Positions 60,358 through 64,000 of a DNA stretch of 64,000 nt are shown in pieces. The stretch comes from Traorella massiliensis (GTDB lineage Bacteria > Bacillota_I > Bacilli_A > Erysipelotrichales > Erysipelotrichaceae): contig NZ_LT629969.1 of assembly GCF_900104665.1 (NCBI RefSeq), positions 777,716 to 841,715 on the forward strand. The letters are read 5' to 3'. Position numbers and translations under genes: made by a program. A model generated the notes under the pieces. The model ran no database searches. It saw only the letters and a program-made list of their open reading frames with translations, and was not told the origin of the DNA. Each line of letters begins with the position of its first letter. Position 1 is the stretch's first letter.

Positions 60358-62097
60358 ATGGATCAGATAAGAGAATTTTTAAATCAGTTTACAGGCAGCG
60401 ATTCAATGCTGTTTATTGTTATAGGTGTATGTATTTTACTATTAATATTGATTATTATAGTAACGTTTTTTTCAAGAAAAAAGGTAAAGTTGATGCAGAA
60501 TGAAGCAGAAACGCTGTATACTTCTATTAAAAGCATTTCTTTGCCTTTTAAAATGAATAAAGCAGAGTCGCTTGCGAGAGTCAATACTACTATCAAAGAA
60601 GCTGTTGAAAAGTCACGGGTGCAATTTGAAAGCGTACAGGAATGCCTTAAGGAGTGCAGCAGTGAATTAGGCGAGATCGATGACTTGATTTATGTACATA
60701 AAACAAAAGCAGCTAAAGTACAATTGGTAAGCCTGATTGAAAAACTTCACGGATGTGAAAGTGAAGCCAATACATTAAATGCAGTTTTAGACTCTATTTT
60801 GGAACAACAGTCAACACAGCGTGAACAGATCATTCGTTTACAAAATCGCTTCCGTGTCAATAAAGGCGTGATCGCCAGCAACAGAGAAATCTATAATAGC
60901 GGTATTGAAGTTTTGGAAGATCGAGTACTGACCATCGAGAAAATGTTTTCAACATTTGAAGAATGGATGTATGCGAGTGAATTTTCTAAGGCAGCGAAAC
61001 AGCAGGAAGAAATCAGTGAGGCCATTGATGAACTTGAATTGCTGATGAAAGAATACCCGGCTTTATATGAAGAAGCTAAGCTCACATTGCCAAAGGCCAT
61101 TGATGAAACGAGTTATGTATATTCGCAGGCTCGCAATAAAGGTGTTTATTTAGAACATTTGGAAGTGAGCAAAAATTTAGAAATTATTTCAGGTACGTTA
61201 AAAGACGATTTGAATCAGCTTTCAGAAGGTAGGGTCGATCATATCATGGATTCACTTTTAGAAAGCCGTAAACGTCTTACACAGTTAAAGGAACAAGTGA
61301 TTCACGAAGAAAAAGCTTATGATGAATTGAGAAGCAATGTGCAGTTTTTATATGATCAGATCGATCATTTAGAAAAACAGCGTATCATGTTAAAAGAACT
61401 TTATGAAAAGAAAAAAGAACGTTTTGGTCTTAATGATATGAGTGTTCAGCTGGAAATGATCGATCAGGAAGTGAAAAAGCTTTTTGAGGATCGTGAAACG
61501 CTGAAGGGATGCATATTAGAAAAAACGATTCCAGCAACGACACTTCTTTTAAGCTATAAGGATCTGTCTGCGGATACCAATGAAGTCTGTGATCGCTTTG
61601 AAAAGATCAAGGAACAGCTGGAGAGTGCCTGCAGTGATGAAATTCGTGCTCAAAAACAGCTTTTAAAGCTGCAGCTGATCTTGAATGAAATTCATGTTAA
61701 GATGAATAAAAAGCGTTTGCCAAGTGTATCGATGACTTATTCAGATGATTATCATAAAGCTGAAATGATGGTTGCTGATATTGTACATATATTAAATGTT
61801 TCACCATTAGATATTGATGTCTTAAATGTGAAAATCAAAGAATCAATCGATTTTATTTATACGCTTTATAATTCAGTGAACAATTTAGTGGGTATGGCGA
61901 CCATGGTAGAGAATACGATTGTTTTTGGTAATCGTTATCGTTCTACAAATGCTGAAATAGATAGCGAGCTGACACGAGCTGAACTTTGTTTTAGAAACGG
62001 ACAGTATACGAAAGCATTGAAGATAGCCATTTCAGCTATCGAAAAGATACACCCGGGTTCTTATGAAAAACTTTTGAGAAAATCACAGGGAGTTTAA
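60358..62097 (+). CDS. ezrA: Septation ring formation regulator EzrA
   Basis: A 579-residue membrane-anchored division protein. One N-terminal helix (about residues 19-40, FIVIGVCILLLILIIIVTFF) has its N-terminus outside, and a long cytosolic region of spectrin-like coiled coils follows (about 45-575), with regularly spaced heptads. EzrA restrains FtsZ ring formation and links it to wall synthesis. Length matches Bacillus EzrA (562 aa). It is the first gene of the ezrA-cysteine desulfurase-thiI run, the same order as in Bacillus subtilis. Confidence 0.92.
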   Translation: MDQIREFLNQFTGSDSMLFIVIGVCILLLILIIIVTFFSRKKVKLMQNEAETLYTSIKSISLPFKMNKAESLARVNTTIKEAVEKSRVQFESVQECLKECSSELGEIDDLIYVHKTKAAKVQLVSLIEKLHGCESEANTLNAVLDSILEQQSTQREQIIRLQNRFRVNKGVIASNREIYNSGIEVLEDRVLTIEKMFSTFEEWMYASEFSKAAKQQEEISEAIDELELLMKEYPALYEEAKLTLPKAIDETSYVYSQARNKGVYLEHLEVSKNLEIISGTLKDDLNQLSEGRVDHIMDSLLESRKRLTQLKEQVIHEEKAYDELRSNVQFLYDQIDHLEKQRIMLKELYEKKKERFGLNDMSVQLEMIDQEVKKLFEDRETLKGCILEKTIPATTLLLSYKDLSADTNEVCDRFEKIKEQLESACSDEIRAQKQLLKLQLILNEIHVKMNKKRLPSVSMTYSDDYHKAEMMVADIVHILNVSPLDIDVLNVKIKESIDFIYTLYNSVNNLVGMATMVENTIVFGNRYRSTNAEIDSELTRAELCFRNGQYTKALKIAISAIEKIHPGSYEKLLRKSQGV

Positions 62098-62100
62098 ATT

Positions 62101-63231
62101 ATGATCTTTTTTGATAGTGCATCAACGACACCTCTGCATCCAGAGGTGTTGAAAACGTATGTATATATACTAGAAAATTATTTTGCTAACAGTGATGCGC
62201 TTTATGATTATGCATTGAAAAGTTCATCACTGATGGAACAAAGCCGAGAACAGATTGCAAGCATGCTGAAGGTCAAAGATAATGAAATCTTTTTCACCAG
62301 CGGTGCCAGTGAAAGCAACAATATGCTGATCAAAGGAATTAGTTTTGCTTATCAGCATAAAGGTAAGCATTTGATTACTTCGGCAGTGGAACATTCTTCG
62401 GTAATGGGTGCTTTTAAGCAATTAGAAGAATATTTTGGCTTTGAGGTTACTTATTTGCCTGTTAATTCAAAAGGTGTTGTGGAATGTGAACAGTTAAAAA
62501 AAGCATTACGTCCAGATACGATTCTTGTATCAATCATGTCGGTGAATAATGAAGTAGGTTCTATCAATGATTTAAAAGCACTTTCGAAGATAGTTAAAAC
62601 TTATTCTCATGCTTTTTTTCATAGTGACTGTACGCAATCGCTTGCCAAGATGGAAATTCCTATGGAATGCTTGGATGCAGCGAGTTTTTCAGCTCATAAG
62701 ATTTATGGATGCAAAGGCAGTGGTTTTTTATATAAGAAAGTGAATATCCAGCTTTTGCCATTGATCAATGGCGGTCAGCAGGAAGAAGGACTTCGTGGTG
62801 GAACAAGCAATCATCCATGTAATATCGTTTTAGCAAAGACACTTCGTCTAGCAATGGAAAAAATGGATGAACATCGTCAAAAAGTGGCACAGTTAAATGA
62901 TCTGTTAAGATGGGAACTGAATCGGATGGATGATATTATTATTAATTCACCTGAGGATGCTACGCCTTATATCTTAAACTTCTCTTGTACTTGCATGACA
63001 AGTGAAATCATGTTAAATGCGCTAAATGAAAGACAGATCTATGTGTCAGCACAAAGTACCTGTCATAGTAAAACTAAAAGTGTCAGTGAAGTTCTTTTAG
63101 CTATGGGAATCGGTCAAAAAAGAGCCTCACAGGCAATTCGCATTTCTTTCTCCTATTTAAATACGGAAGAAGAAGTAATTGAATTTATTAGAAATTTAAA
63201 GGAGATCTTAAATGAGTATCGAATCAAATAA
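62101..63231 (+). CDS. Cysteine desulfurase (NifZ/IscS-like, partner of ThiI)
   Basis: A 376-residue PLP enzyme that takes sulfur from cysteine. It has FDSASTTPLHPEVL, FTSGASESNNMLIKG, SAVEHSSVMGAF (His stacking on PLP), HSDCTQSLAKM (Asp binding the pyridine nitrogen) and SFSAHKIYGCKGSGFLY with the PLP lysine. SAQSTCHSKTKSVSEVL carries the persulfide cysteine. It starts three bases after ezrA and overlaps thiI by 20 bases, so it is dedicated to ThiI-mediated 4-thiouridine formation, as NifZ is in Bacillus. Confidence 0.93.
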   Translation: MIFFDSASTTPLHPEVLKTYVYILENYFANSDALYDYALKSSSLMEQSREQIASMLKVKDNEIFFTSGASESNNMLIKGISFAYQHKGKHLITSAVEHSSVMGAFKQLEEYFGFEVTYLPVNSKGVVECEQLKKALRPDTILVSIMSVNNEVGSINDLKALSKIVKTYSHAFFHSDCTQSLAKMEIPMECLDAASFSAHKIYGCKGSGFLYKKVNIQLLPLINGGQQEEGLRGGTSNHPCNIVLAKTLRLAMEKMDEHRQKVAQLNDLLRWELNRMDDIIINSPEDATPYILNFSCTCMTSEIMLNALNERQIYVSAQSTCHSKTKSVSEVLLAMGIGQKRASQAIRISFSYLNTEEEVIEFIRNLKEILNEYRIK

Positions 63232-64000
63232 ATTAGTAGTGGATCATATTCTTGTTCGTTATGGAGAATTATCAACTAAAGGTAAAAATAAAAATGATTT
63301 TATCAAAAAGCTTTTAGTGAACATTAAAAATGCATTGCGGACTTTTGATCAATTAACTTATGAAAAAAGTTATGATCGTATTTATATCATGTTAAATGGT
63401 ACAGATCCGGATGAAGTGGCTGTATATCTTCGCCAGGTATTTGGGATCAGTTCTTTTAGTTATGCAATAAAGATAAATAGTGAATTAGAGGATATGGTCA
63501 AAACAGGTGTAGAAGCAGCTAAACAGTCACAGGCAAAAACGTTTAAAATACAGGCTAGACGTCATTATAAGCCATTTCCATATATTTCTGATGAAATTAA
63601 TCGTGCTATTGCCTCTGAAATTCTAAAAAATACAGATATGAAGGTGGATGTTCATCATCCTGAACTATTGCTGATGGTAGAAGTACGTCAGTTTGATACT
63701 TATATCATGCCGAATAAGATCAAAGGAGCCGGAGGCTATCCTGTTGGTATTGGCGGTAAGGCGATGGTAATGCTTTCTGGAGGTATCGACTCACCGGTGG
63801 CAGCTTATCTGATGATGAAGCGTGGTATTCGAGTGGAATGCATTCATTATGCATCACCTCCTTATACTTCTTCGCAAGCTCGTCAGAAGGTTCTTGAACT
63901 GGCACGTATCGTCAGCCTTTATCAGGGGCACATTCGTTTGCATATTGTACCATTTACGGATACACAGCTCGCTATTTATAAAAACTGTGATGAAAGTTAT
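63212..64000 (+). CDS. thiI: tRNA 4-thiouridine synthase ThiI, partial (3' end outside window)
   Basis: The first 263 residues are visible. A ferredoxin-like domain (ILVRYGELSTKGKNKNDFIK, about residues 14-33) and a THUMP domain (about 60-165, FKIQARRHYKPFPYISDEIN) precede the PP-loop ATP pyrophosphatase motif MLSGGIDSPVAAYLMMKRG (about 188-206). ThiI adenylates U8 of tRNA and adds sulfur handed over by the cysteine desulfurase encoded just upstream. AAAGGAGATCTTAA precedes the ATG. The rhodanese domain, if any, lies beyond base 64000. Confidence 0.94.
   Translation, partial: MSIESNKLVVDHILVRYGELSTKGKNKNDFIKKLLVNIKNALRTFDQLTYEKSYDRIYIMLNGTDPDEVAVYLRQVFGISSFSYAIKINSELEDMVKTGVEAAKQSQAKTFKIQARRHYKPFPYISDEINRAIASEILKNTDMKVDVHHPELLLMVEVRQFDTYIMPNKIKGAGGYPVGIGGKAMVMLSGGIDSPVAAYLMMKRGIRVECIHYASPPYTSSQARQKVLELARIVSLYQGHIRLHIVPFTDTQLAIYKNCDESY

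Overview
The window suggests a low-GC, Gram-positive gut Firmicute, most likely a member of Erysipelotrichia or a near relative. This rests on the AT-rich core with PolC, EzrA, YitT, PepT, pyruvate phosphate dikinase and YfmF/YfmH, and on AAGGAGG-type ribosome binding sites. No rRNA, tRNA or CRISPR array was seen, so the genus cannot be fixed.

Bases 1 to about 18,540 are an accessory mosaic. From the left edge to about 6,280 lies one end of a GC-rich integrative mobilizable element read leftward: a RepA-like helicase, a MobV relaxase with a recognisable oriT beside it, ParB, a YdbC/PC4-like protein, a large serine recombinase and TnpV. From 6,300 to 18,200 the DNA is a graveyard of fragments: a zincin-domain remnant, truncated IS1202-like and IS256-family elements facing each other, an MFS-LuxR regulator whose frame runs into a decayed secreted-protein gene, an intact IS110-family element, a MscS channel, a membrane-anchored proline-rich protein, a broken SLH-CAP surface protein, a relaxase tail, the end of uppP, two ISL3 ends, a truncated XRE regulator and a LUD-domain gene. 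Abrupt GC changes and nonsense, frameshift and duplication lesions show repeated acquisition and decay.

From 18,589 onward the DNA is AT-rich core genome, mostly rightward. It holds: a DUF5685/J-domain/nucleotidyltransferase/Nudix-GNAT/GNAT run; an FAD oxidoreductase; a VanY-like lipoprotein with a stop codon in its signal peptide; CapA; an SPL-type radical SAM protein; recG, rnc and polC; yitT; ppdK; a DUF2207-MoxR-DUF58-transglutaminase envelope operon; pepT; tex; rpsO (with an S15 leader) and pnp; a 2-hydroxyacid dehydrogenase; yfmF-yfmH; a short ssb; and rpsD (with a leader). An IS1634-family element, itself split by an IS3-family element, sits between rpsD and ezrA and is flanked by perfect 121-bp direct repeats. 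ezrA, a cysteine desulfurase and thiI finish the window; thiI runs off the end.

Genes that work together include the mobilization module (RepA, MobV, oriT, recombinase), DNA replication and repair (RecG, PolC and the SPL protein, the last two with clamp-binding-like tails), RNA metabolism (RNase III, PNPase, Tex, S15, S4), and thio-modification of tRNA (cysteine desulfurase plus ThiI). The most interesting signals are the 121-bp duplication that keeps both rpsD and ezrA promoters whole, the MobV oriT enclosed by inverted copies of the repA tail, the candidate IS110 bridge-RNA region, start-codon-sequestering inverted repeats in the IS256 remnant, a possible leaderless recG transcript, and a putative ADP-ribosyltransferase-like/GNAT fusion.
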